A stretch of 64,000 nucleotides of DNA from Azospirillum oryzae. Its GTDB lineage: Bacteria > Pseudomonadota > Alphaproteobacteria > Azospirillales > Azospirillaceae. The position numbers were made by a program, and so were the translations under genes. The notes beneath the pieces were generated by a model. That model was not told the DNA's origin. It ran no database searches and was given only the letters and a program-made list of their open reading frames with translations. How positions within the stretch are numbered: position 1 is the stretch's first letter; each line of letters opens with the position of its first letter. The stretch lies in the NCBI RefSeq assembly GCF_008364795.1, contig NZ_VTTM01000001.1, positions 372,001 through 436,000 of the forward strand, written 5' to 3'. Below, one piece after another: positions 48,453-57,255 of this stretch.

Positions 48453-51080
48453 TTGTCCCAATCCGATCAGCCTTTCCGCGCTCCGGCATCCGTGATCCCG
48501 TCGGGGATGCCGCCGGTCCCTTTCACCCAGGGATCGCTGTTCGGCGAGGCCGACGCCATCGGCTATGGCTCGGGCCAGGTCTATGACGAGATGGTGAACG
48601 GCCAAGGGCGGCTGCGGCCGCACTGGCAGACCTTCATGAGCACGCTAGGCCCCCTCGACGCCGAACAGATGGCGCAGCGGTGGGAGGAGGCGCGGCGGCT
48701 GCTGCACCAGAACGGCGTCACCTACAACATCTACGGCGATCCCAACGGGATGGAGCGGCCGTGGCCGCTCGACATGATGCCGCTTCTGCTGCCGGCCCAC
48801 GAATGGAAGGCCATCGAATCGGGGCTGATCCAACGCGCATCGCTGCTGAACGCCATCCTGACCGACCTGTACGGGCCGCAGACGCTCACCCGTTACGGTC
48901 GGCTTCCGCCGTCGGTGATCCATGCCGACCCCGGCTTCCGCCGCGCGGTCCACGGCATCCGGGTGCCGAACGACGTGCATCTGCACTTCTACGCCGTCGA
49001 CCTCGCCCGTGCGCCCGACGGGCGCTGGTGGGTGCTGTCCGACCGCACCCAGGCGCCGAGCGGCAGCGGCTATGCGCTGGAAAACCGCGCGGTGATCGCC
49101 AAGGTGCTGCCCGACAGCTTCCGCCATTGCCAGGTGGAGCGGCTGACCGGCTTCTTCGACACCTTCAAGGAAACGCTGCTGTCGATCGCGCCTCGGAATG
49201 GCGGCGCCAACGGCGGCACCGGCAGCGGACGGGCGCCGCGCGTGGTCCTGCTGACCCCGGGTCCCTACAACGAAACCTATTTCGAGCACGTCTATCTCGC
49301 CCGCTATCTCGGCCTGACGCTGGTGGAGGGGGCGGACCTGACGGTGCGCGACCGGACGGTCTATCTGAAGACCCTGTCGGGCCTGGAGCAGGTGGACGTG
49401 ATCCTGCGCCGGCTCGACGCCGATTTCGCCGACCCGCTGGAGATGCGCGCCGACAGCTCGCTCGGCGTCGCCGGGCTGATCGAGGCGGTGCGGGCCGGCA
49501 ACGTGGTGATGGCCAACGCGCTGGGTTCCGGGCTGATGGAATCGATGGCGATGAAGTCATCGCTGCCGACGCTCTGCCGCCATCTGCTGGGGGAGGAACT
49601 GCGGTTGCCCGGCGTCGCCAGCTGGTGGTGCGGCAACGACGCCGAACGCGCCTACGTCATCGATCATCTCGACGGGCTGGTGGTCAAGCCTGCCTTCCCG
49701 TCGCTGTCCTTCGAGCCGATCTTCGGCGCCCAGCTGTCGGCCGCCGAACGCTCCGTCCTGGTCGAGCGGATCAAGCGCCGTCCCTGGTATTTCGTGGCTC
49801 AGGAGCAGATGGCGCTCTCCACCGCGCCGGTCTGGCAGGACGGCCGGCTCCAGCCGCGGCCTCTGGTGCTGCGCGTCTTCCTCTGCGCCACCCCCAGCGG
49901 CGGCTATGCGGTGATGCCCGGCGGCCTGACCCGCGTGTCGAGCGAATCCGGCCGGCTGGTTGTGTCGATGCAGAGCGGCGGCGGCAGCAAGGACACCTGG
50001 ATCCTGGCGCCGCGCCGGGCCGATGTCGCCTCCACCCAGCCGCGCCCGGCCCTGGCGGCGGAGCCGACAGCCAGCGGTGCCCGACCGTCCGCCAACGACC
50101 TGCCCAGCCGCGTCGCCGACGGCCTCTATTGGCTCGGCCGCTATGCGGAGCGGGCGGAGGGGGCTTTGCGCCTGCTGCGCGCCACCCAAAGCCGGCTGAT
50201 CGACAGCAACATGCCGGGCGCCACCCTGCAGCTTCGCCCTCTGCTCGACCTGCTCAGCTCGCTCGGCATGATCCCGGCGGAGATGGCGCGGGTGACGGAG
50301 AGCGGCGCGAACCGCGGCCTGCGCGAGGCGCTGCACGCGGCGGTGACCGATCCGGACCATCCCAACAGCCTACGCTCCCAGGTGCTGCGCCTGCACCGCA
50401 CCGCTTATTCGGTGCGCGACCGCCTGTCGATGGACATGTGGCGGGTGGTGTCGGCGATCGACCGCCAGACCCAGCCGCCGAAGAGCCGGATGGACGCGGC
50501 CTCGCTGCTGCTGAGGCTGGACGACGTGATGATCACGCTGGCCGCCTTCTCCGGCTTGGAGCAGGAAAGCATGACACGGGGCGCCGGCTGGCGATTCCTC
50601 GACATCGGACGGCGGATCGAACGGTCGCTGCACATGATCGCGCTGATGCGCGGGGTCCATGTCGCCGACCTGGACCGCGAGGACGAGCCGGTGCAGGCCG
50701 CCACCCTGTCGGTGCTGCTGGAACTGGGCGAGAGCGTGATGACCTACCGCGCGCGCCACCTGACCAGCGTGCTGCGCACCCCCGTGCTCGACCTGCTGCT
50801 GGGGGAGGAGGCGAATCCCCGCGCGCTGGCCTTCCAGCTTGCGGCGCTGGACCGCCACCTGCGGGCGCTGCCCAGCCAGGGCGTCGGCACCGGGACGGAC
50901 CCGACCGGCGGCGCGCTGGCCATCGTCGCCGCCGCGCGCAACAGCGTGGACCGCACCGACGCCATGGCATCCAGCGAGGCGTTGCGCACCCTGCTCGACA
51001 CGCTGGCGATGTCGTTGCCGGATGTGTCCAATTTCCTGGCGCACGCCTATTTCAGCCATGCCTTCGCACGATCGGCCTGA
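48453..51080 (+). CDS. Circularly permuted ATP-grasp / Alpha-E fusion protein
   Basis: The product is up to 875 residues. The first possible start is TTG 48453; ATG 48507 behind TCGGGG is an alternative, and the N-terminal ~25 residues are not conserved. The N-terminal part is a circularly permuted ATP-grasp (DUF404/DUF407, COG2308): 'GQVYDEMVNGQGRLRPHW', 'GVTYNIYGD', 'LLTPGPYNETYFEHVYLARYLGL' and 'VVKPAFPS'. From ~555 an Alpha-E helical domain (DUF403, COG2307) follows: 'VADGLYWLGRYAERAEGALRLL'. These are often separate genes; here they are fused. Homologues are predicted amide/peptide ligases. The next gene, a transglutaminase, starts 4 nt later. Confidence 0.9.
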   Translation: MSQSDQPFRAPASVIPSGMPPVPFTQGSLFGEADAIGYGSGQVYDEMVNGQGRLRPHWQTFMSTLGPLDAEQMAQRWEEARRLLHQNGVTYNIYGDPNGMERPWPLDMMPLLLPAHEWKAIESGLIQRASLLNAILTDLYGPQTLTRYGRLPPSVIHADPGFRRAVHGIRVPNDVHLHFYAVDLARAPDGRWWVLSDRTQAPSGSGYALENRAVIAKVLPDSFRHCQVERLTGFFDTFKETLLSIAPRNGGANGGTGSGRAPRVVLLTPGPYNETYFEHVYLARYLGLTLVEGADLTVRDRTVYLKTLSGLEQVDVILRRLDADFADPLEMRADSSLGVAGLIEAVRAGNVVMANALGSGLMESMAMKSSLPTLCRHLLGEELRLPGVASWWCGNDAERAYVIDHLDGLVVKPAFPSLSFEPIFGAQLSAAERSVLVERIKRRPWYFVAQEQMALSTAPVWQDGRLQPRPLVLRVFLCATPSGGYAVMPGGLTRVSSESGRLVVSMQSGGGSKDTWILAPRRADVASTQPRPALAAEPTASGARPSANDLPSRVADGLYWLGRYAERAEGALRLLRATQSRLIDSNMPGATLQLRPLLDLLSSLGMIPAEMARVTESGANRGLREALHAAVTDPDHPNSLRSQVLRLHRTAYSVRDRLSMDMWRVVSAIDRQTQPPKSRMDAASLLLRLDDVMITLAAFSGLEQESMTRGAGWRFLDIGRRIERSLHMIALMRGVHVADLDREDEPVQAATLSVLLELGESVMTYRARHLTSVLRTPVLDLLLGEEANPRALAFQLAALDRHLRALPSQGVGTGTDPTGGALAIVAAARNSVDRTDAMASSEALRTLLDTLAMSLPDVSNFLAHAYFSHAFARSA

Positions 51081-51084
51081 CGCG

Positions 51085-52023
51085 ATGACGCCCCCTTCCC
51101 CCGCTCCCGGCCCCTCTTCCAGCAGTGGCGGCCTTTCCACGCGCTACCGCGTGCGCCACGCCACCGCCTACGACTATGGCGAGGATGTGCCGATCTCCCA
51201 CCATCTCCTGCATCTCAGCGCCCGGCCGCACCCGCGCCAGCGTATCCGCCGCAGCCTGCTGACCATCGATCCGGTCCCGGCGGTGCGGGCCGAACGAGTG
51301 GATTATTTCGGCAACACCGTCACCTATGTCGCAGTTCAGGAACCACACCGGACCTTCTCCGTGATCGCCGAAAGCGAGGTGGAGGTGTTCGATCTGCCGA
51401 CGCCGGTACCGAACGAATCCCAGCCGTGGGAACAGGTGCGCGACAGTCTGCGCGGCCTGACCGGGCCGGATGACGGGGCGGAGATCACGCAATACTGCTT
51501 CGACAGCGCGCTCGTCGCCTCCAGCCCGGAACTGCTTGATTATGCCCGGGGCAGCTTCACCCCCGGCCGGCCGGCGGTGGCGGCGGCCATCGACCTGATG
51601 AACCGCATCAACCGCGATTTCGCCTTCGACCCCACCGCGACGACGGTGGCGACGCCGCTGGCGGCCGTTATGCGCAATCGACGCGGCGTCTGCCAGGACT
51701 TCGCCCACATCGCCGTCGGCTGCGCCCGAGCCGTCGGCCTGCCCGCACGCTATGTCTCCGGCTATCTGCGCACCCTGCCCCCGCCGGGACAGCCGCGGCT
51801 GGTCGGCGCCGACGTCAGCCATGCCTGGGCATCGGTCTGGTGCGGGATCGCCGCCGGCTGGTTGGACATCTGCCCGACCAACGCCTGCGTCGCCAATCGC
51901 GATTTCATCACCGTGGCCTGGGGGCGCGATTACGACGACGTCAGCCCGGCCCGCGGCGTCCTGGTCGGCGGGGCCGGCCATGGCCTGACCGTCAGCGTCG
52001 ACGTCGAACCGCTGGAGGACTGA
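51085..52023 (+). CDS. Transglutaminase-like cysteine protease/transferase
   Basis: The product is 312 residues from ATG 51085; ATG 51058, overlapping the upstream gene, is also in frame. The bacterial transglutaminase N-domain ('STRYRVRHATAYDYGEDVPISHHLLHLSARPHPRQ') precedes the core, with Cys in 'RRGVCQDFAHIAVGCARAVG', His in 'DVSHAWASVWC' and Asp in 'WLDICPTN'. No signal peptide is present. It is coupled to the ATP-grasp/Alpha-E gene, the standard partnership of this family, and is convergent with the response regulator across 9 bp. Confidence 0.92.
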   Translation: MTPPSPAPGPSSSSGGLSTRYRVRHATAYDYGEDVPISHHLLHLSARPHPRQRIRRSLLTIDPVPAVRAERVDYFGNTVTYVAVQEPHRTFSVIAESEVEVFDLPTPVPNESQPWEQVRDSLRGLTGPDDGAEITQYCFDSALVASSPELLDYARGSFTPGRPAVAAAIDLMNRINRDFAFDPTATTVATPLAAVMRNRRGVCQDFAHIAVGCARAVGLPARYVSGYLRTLPPPGQPRLVGADVSHAWASVWCGIAAGWLDICPTNACVANRDFITVAWGRDYDDVSPARGVLVGGAGHGLTVSVDVEPLED

Positions 52024-52032
52024 GCAACCCGC

Positions 52033-52413
52033 TCACGCCTCCTGCGGCAGGCCCAGCATGCGGTGCAGCGTGTTGCAGATGGTGCGCGGGTTGACCGGCT
52101 TGCTGAAGATCTCCAGCGGCTTCCAGCGCTCGTGCGTCAGGTCGCTATCCTGGGTCAGGTACCCGGTCATCACCACCACCGGCAGGGTCGCATCCCGTTC
52201 GCGGATTTCCCGGATCAGCGTCTGGCCGTCCATGCGCGGCATGCGCAGGTCCGTCACCAGCGCGTGCACCCGTTCGCGGGCATAGCGCTCCAGCGCCTCC
52301 ACGCCATTGGCGGCGACAGTCACGCGGAATCCCTTGAAGGTCAGGAAGTCCTCCAACGCCATCGCCGCCAGCACCTCGTCCTCGGCGATCAGGATGTGCA
52401 ACGGGTCAGGCAT
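52033..52413 (-). CDS. Single-domain response regulator
   Basis: The product is 126 residues from ATG 52413, overlapping the kinase stop by 8 nt. It consists of only a receiver domain: acidic pair E11/D12, phospho-acceptor Asp55 in 'ALVTDLRMPRMDG', Thr83 in 'VVMTGYL' and Lys105 in 'IFSKPVNP'. There is no output domain, so it acts through protein contacts or phosphorelay. It is almost certainly the partner of the ethylene-receptor-like kinase directly upstream. Confidence 0.94.
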   Translation of the reverse strand: MPDPLHILIAEDEVLAAMALEDFLTFKGFRVTVAANGVEALERYARERVHALVTDLRMPRMDGQTLIREIRERDATLPVVVMTGYLTQDSDLTHERWKPLEIFSKPVNPRTICNTLHRMLGLPQEA

Positions 52414-53998
52414 GCGAGAACTCCCTGTCGGATGAGGAAACCGGCTGGCTCGGCAGGGTGATGGTGAAGCGGACGCCGCGGCCTCCGCCCTCCAGGTCGA
52501 CGTTGCGGGCTTCGATCCGTCCGCCCATGCCGTCGATGATGCCGTATCCGATCGACAGGCCGAGGCCGGATCCCTTCCCGACCTCCTTTGTGGTGAAGAA
52601 GGGATCGAAGATCTGCGGCAGCACCGTGGGGTCGATGCCACCGCCGTCGTCGGTCACCTGGATGACCACGCTCTGTCTGTCCGGGTCGTCGCCGACTGCC
52701 ACCATGATGCGTCCCGCCTTCCCACCAGTTGCACGAAGCGCGACGATAGCATCGCGCGCGTTCGAAAACAGGTTGAGTATCACCTGTTCCAATTCAAGGG
52801 GGCGTCCGGTTACCGGCAGTTGCGCCGAACTGGCGCTCTCGACGATCTCGACGTCTTCCAGCGCATATTGATGGCGCACAAGCTCCACGGCGCTCTGCAC
52901 GCAATTGGCGGGATGGAAGGCCCGCATGCCGCCGCCGTCCCGCCGGCCGAAGGTGCGGACATGGTCGATCAGCTTGCCCATGCGGTCGGTCTGCTCGATC
53001 ACCAGCTTCAAGGCCTTTTCGGCACGGGCGGGTTCGAGCAGATTTTCCTGCAGGCGGTTCAGGGTGTTTTCGGTCCAAAGCCGGATGACGTTCAGCGGCT
53101 GGCTCATCTCGTGCGCCATGCCGGCGGCCAACGTGCCCAGCGTCGCCAGCTTGGAGGTCTGGACCACCTCCTCCTGCAGCCGCTTGCGCTCGGTCACGTC
53201 ACGGCCGCTGCCCAGGATTTGGATCACCCGTCCGGCGGCGTCCTTCACCGGCACCAGCATGGTGTGGAAGACCCGCTGACCGACCGGCAGGTCCAGCGTC
53301 TCCTCGTAATCTATGCTCTCGCCGCGGTCACGGCACTGTGTGTAGCGGGGAATGATAGCCTCCGCCACCTCCGAACCCAGCGCATCGTTGACTCGCTTGC
53401 CTCGCAACAACTCCGGATCCAGACCGGTCGCCCGCGCCAGCGCCGGGTTGATCGCCTCGAAGGCGAACTCGCCGTCGGGCTCGACGCGGACGATGAACAG
53501 CGCCTCGGCCAGATTGTTGAAGAAGCTGGAATAGCGGGTCTCCATCTCCCGGCGCGTCGCCACCTCCAGCGCAAGGGCACGGTTGCTGGCCTCCAGTTCG
53601 CGTGGGCTCGGAAGGGCCAGCAGGCGCGGCATCAGCCACCAGAGTGCCGCCGCGGTTGCCAGCGACGCCAGGGCGGTGATGAACTTCACCAGCCCTTCCA
53701 GCACATAATCGGGAGTCCACAGCGTCCAGACCGATAGGAAATGGGTGGTGCCGCAGGCGATGATGAACAGCGCGAACAGCAGCGCCACCCAGCCGAAGGC
53801 CACGTCTCGCCGCCGCATGACGAAATATGTCAGCGCCACTGGAATCGAGAAATAGGACAGGCCGATCAGAATGTCGGACCCGACATGCAGCATCAGGATA
53901 TCGGGGCGCCAGAGCAGGCAGACTCCATGGGGTATGAATCCGCCGCTATCCAGAAGCTCGTCCAATCCCATCGCCATGTCCGCCTCTTTTCCGACCAT
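52406..53998 (-). CDS. Histidine kinase with ETR1-type ethylene-binding domain
   Basis: The product is 530 residues. Three N-terminal membrane helices (about 38-60, 67-92, 100-122) match the plant/cyanobacterial ethylene sensor. ETR1 residues Asp25, Tyr32, Ile35, Pro36, Ile62, Cys65 and His69 correspond to D42, Y49, I52, P53, I79, C82 and H86, all with an offset of +17. Cys and His hold Cu(I) in the plant receptor. A PAS domain (~155-270), a HisKA domain with phospho-His in 'LAAGMAHEMSQPLNVI' (~296) and an ATPase domain ('LNLFSNARDAI', 'TDDGGGIDP', 'GKGSGLGLSIGYGI') follow. There is no GAF domain, unlike ETR1. Ethylene binding itself is inferred. Confidence 0.9.
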   Translation of the reverse strand: MVGKEADMAMGLDELLDSGGFIPHGVCLLWRPDILMLHVGSDILIGLSYFSIPVALTYFVMRRRDVAFGWVALLFALFIIACGTTHFLSVWTLWTPDYVLEGLVKFITALASLATAAALWWLMPRLLALPSPRELEASNRALALEVATRREMETRYSSFFNNLAEALFIVRVEPDGEFAFEAINPALARATGLDPELLRGKRVNDALGSEVAEAIIPRYTQCRDRGESIDYEETLDLPVGQRVFHTMLVPVKDAAGRVIQILGSGRDVTERKRLQEEVVQTSKLATLGTLAAGMAHEMSQPLNVIRLWTENTLNRLQENLLEPARAEKALKLVIEQTDRMGKLIDHVRTFGRRDGGGMRAFHPANCVQSAVELVRHQYALEDVEIVESASSAQLPVTGRPLELEQVILNLFSNARDAIVALRATGGKAGRIMVAVGDDPDRQSVVIQVTDDGGGIDPTVLPQIFDPFFTTKEVGKGSGLGLSIGYGIIDGMGGRIEARNVDLEGGGRGVRFTITLPSQPVSSSDREFSHA

Positions 53999-54127
53999 AT
54001 CCGTCCGACGGAGGCCATCGCTTCAGTGTCGAAACTATCACCTGCATTGCACAAGGTCCGTCACCGGACCGACGCCGTCAAGCCGTCAGTCCGGCTGATA
54101 AGCCTTTACAGGTTTTCTCGTGAATGG

Positions 54128-54164
54128 ACGCCCGCCCACGCCCGTGGCGCATGTGGGCGGGCGT
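54128..54164. terminator. Hairpin downstream of prfC
   Basis: ACGCCCGCCCAC (54128-54139) pairs exactly with GTGGGCGGGCGT (54153-54164), 17 nt past the prfC stop on the minus strand. It lies between prfC and the upstream end of the kinase gene. No T-run on the minus strand; TTT follows on the plus strand. Confidence 0.5.
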
Positions 54165-54180
54165 TTGGGCGGCGTCGATT

Positions 54181-55788
<1,608 letters not shown>

Positions 55789-55834
55789 GCGCGAAGTCCC
55801 GTGACTAGAAAGGCGTTATCTGGTGCGAACGGCG

Positions 55835-55870
55835 AAAGGGCCGACAGGCGAAAAACGCCCGTCGGCCCCC
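55835..55870 (-). terminator. Rho-independent terminator of asd
   Basis: GGGCCGACAGGCG (55838-55850) and CGCCCGTCGGCCC (55856-55868) form a 13-bp near-perfect stem; in the minus-strand transcript it is followed by TTTCGCC. It lies between asd and prfC. Confidence 0.75.
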
Positions 55871-55936
55871 GTCGCATTACATAGCAGTGCCGGCCCTGGG
55901 ATTCCAGAGCCTTGGGATCGGGCTGGGCCGCCTGTC

Positions 55937-56977
55937 TTACAGAGCCAGCTCGGCGATCTGCACCGCGTTCAGGGCGGCGCCCTTCAGCAGCTGATCGCCG
56001 CAGACGAACAGGTCCAGGCCATGGTCGCCGAACACCAGGTTGCTGCGGATGCGCCCGACCTCGACGTCATACTGGCCGGTGGCGTTCAGCGGCATCGGGT
56101 AGGCGCCGTTGGCCGGATCGTCCACCACCTTCACGCCGGCGGCATCGGCCAGCACGGCGCGGGCGGCGTCGGGCGTGACCGGCTGGATGGTTTCCAGCGT
56201 GATGGCCTCGGAATGGGCGCGGTAGGTCGGGATGCGGACGGCGGTGCAGCTGACCAGCAGGTCCGGGACCTCCATGATCTTCCGCGTCTCCCACGTCACC
56301 TTCATCTCCTCCTTCGTGTAGCCGTTCTCCTGGAAGGCATCGATCTGGGGGATCAGGTTGAAGGGGATCGGATGGCGGAACACGCTGTTGGTGACCGGCT
56401 TGCCGTCCAACTGGTTGCGCGTCTGCTCCTCCAGCTCGGCCATGCCCTCGGCGCCGGCGCCGCTGGTGGCCTGATAGGTGGAGACGATGGCGCGCTTGAT
56501 GCCGAAGGCCTTGTGCAGCGGGCCGAGAGCCACGACGGCGATGGCCGTGGTGCAGTTCGGGTTGGCGATCAGGCGCGAACCGGCGGCGTACGCCTCGCGG
56601 AAGACGTGGGCATTGATTTCCGGAACGATCAGCGGGATGTCGGCGTCGTAGCGGAAGGCGGAGCTGTTGTCGATCACCAGCGCGCCGGCCGAGGCCAGAT
56701 CCTTGGCATGCGCCTTGGCGAAGTCGCCCGACACCGCCAGCAGGACAACGTCATAGCCCTTGACCACCGCGGCGTCGAAGGCCTGCAGGGTCAGGGCGCC
56801 GTAGGGGGTCTCCTGCACCTTGCCGGCGGAACGCTCGGAGGCGAACAGGCCGAGTTCGGCGACCGGGAAGTTGCGGTCGTGCAGGACCTTGACCATCTCG
56901 CGGCCGACGGCGCCGGTGGCGCCGACCACGGCGACGCGGAGGGACTTGGAAGAAGCGGAGGCGTTGTTGCTGCTCAT
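55937..56977 (-). CDS. asd: Aspartate-semialdehyde dehydrogenase
   Basis: The enzyme reduces aspartyl phosphate to aspartate semialdehyde, the branch point to lysine/diaminopimelate, threonine, methionine and isoleucine. The product is 346 residues from ATG 56977. The NADP motif is '[18 protein letters not shown]' (15-32); catalytic Cys142 is in '[12 protein letters not shown]' and His255 in '[11 protein letters not shown]'. The ~10 N-terminal residues are Ser/Asn-rich and not conserved. A 138-nt gap upstream holds two hairpins, and before it lies a 25-codon threonine-rich leader frame, suggesting attenuation control. Confidence 0.96.
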   Translation of the reverse strand: MSSNNASASSKSLRVAVVGATGAVGREMVKVLHDRNFPVAELGLFASERSAGKVQETPYGALTLQAFDAAVVKGYDVVLLAVSGDFAKAHAKDLASAGALVIDNSSAFRYDADIPLIVPEINAHVFREAYAAGSRLIANPNCTTAIAVVALGPLHKAFGIKRAIVSTYQATSGAGAEGMAELEEQTRNQLDGKPVTNSVFRHPIPFNLIPQIDAFQENGYTKEEMKVTWETRKIMEVPDLLVSCTAVRIPTYRAHSEAITLETIQPVTPDAARAVLADAAGVKVVDDPANGAYPMPLNATGQYDVEVGRIRSNLVFGDHGLDLFVCGDQLLKGAALNAVQIAELAL

Positions 56978-57013
56978 GGCGGGGTTCCGTCCTGTCTATC
57001 GCACTGTTGATCG

Positions 57014-57084
57014 GACCGGCCTATCGGTCGTTCGGACAGCGGACCCCGGATACGACGAGGCCCCGTCCGTTGTCCGGCGGGGCC
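57014..57084 (-). promoter_or_regulatory. Leader hairpins between the Thr-rich peptide and asd (candidate attenuator)
   Basis: In the minus-strand transcript, a GGCCCCG-CCG stem with CGG-A-CGGGGCC (57084-57059) begins 32 nt after the leader stop. A smaller GACCG/CGGTC hairpin (57029-57014) follows, close before asd. The first has terminator-like strength but no U-tract, so it could act by Rho, by pausing, or by masking translation. Alternative pairings were not computed. Confidence 0.45.
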
Positions 57085-57115
57085 TGCCTCGTGGAAGAAA
57101 CGCTGGTCGATCCGA

Positions 57116-57193
57116 TCAGCACGCACCACGACGCTGCCCGCCGAAACGAGTCGCTTTTTTGGTCGTAGTGGTGGTGATGGCCGTGCGGTTCAT
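57116..57193 (-). CDS. Threonine-rich leader peptide upstream of asd
   Basis: This is a 25-codon frame from ATG 57193 to TGA 57116, preceded by AAGAAGG six nt before the start. Seven of 25 residues are Thr, including five in a row (ACC ACC ACT ACG ACC), with one Ile just before and two Lys just after the run. Thr, Ile and Lys are end products of the pathway asd serves. The layout matches ThrL-type attenuators: ribosome stalling at the Thr run when charged tRNA is scarce would change folding downstream. It is a pattern-based call; no homologue search was made. Confidence 0.65.
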   Translation of the reverse strand: MNRTAITTTTTKKATRFGGQRRGAC

Positions 57194-57207
57194 GGCGCCT
57201 TCTTATC

Positions 57208-57243
57208 CGAATGCGCAGGCATTGTAAAGCGCCTGCGCATTCG
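57208..57243. terminator. Perfect 13-bp inverted repeat between glgP and the asd leader
   Basis: CGAATGCGCAGGC and GCCTGCGCATTCG flank a 10-nt loop, 12 nt past the glgP stop on the minus strand. It may end glgP transcripts, but no T-tract follows, and the loop holds TTTACA, a possible -35 element for the asd leader. An operator role is equally possible. Confidence 0.5.
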
Positions 57244-57255
57244 CCCATTCGAAAA

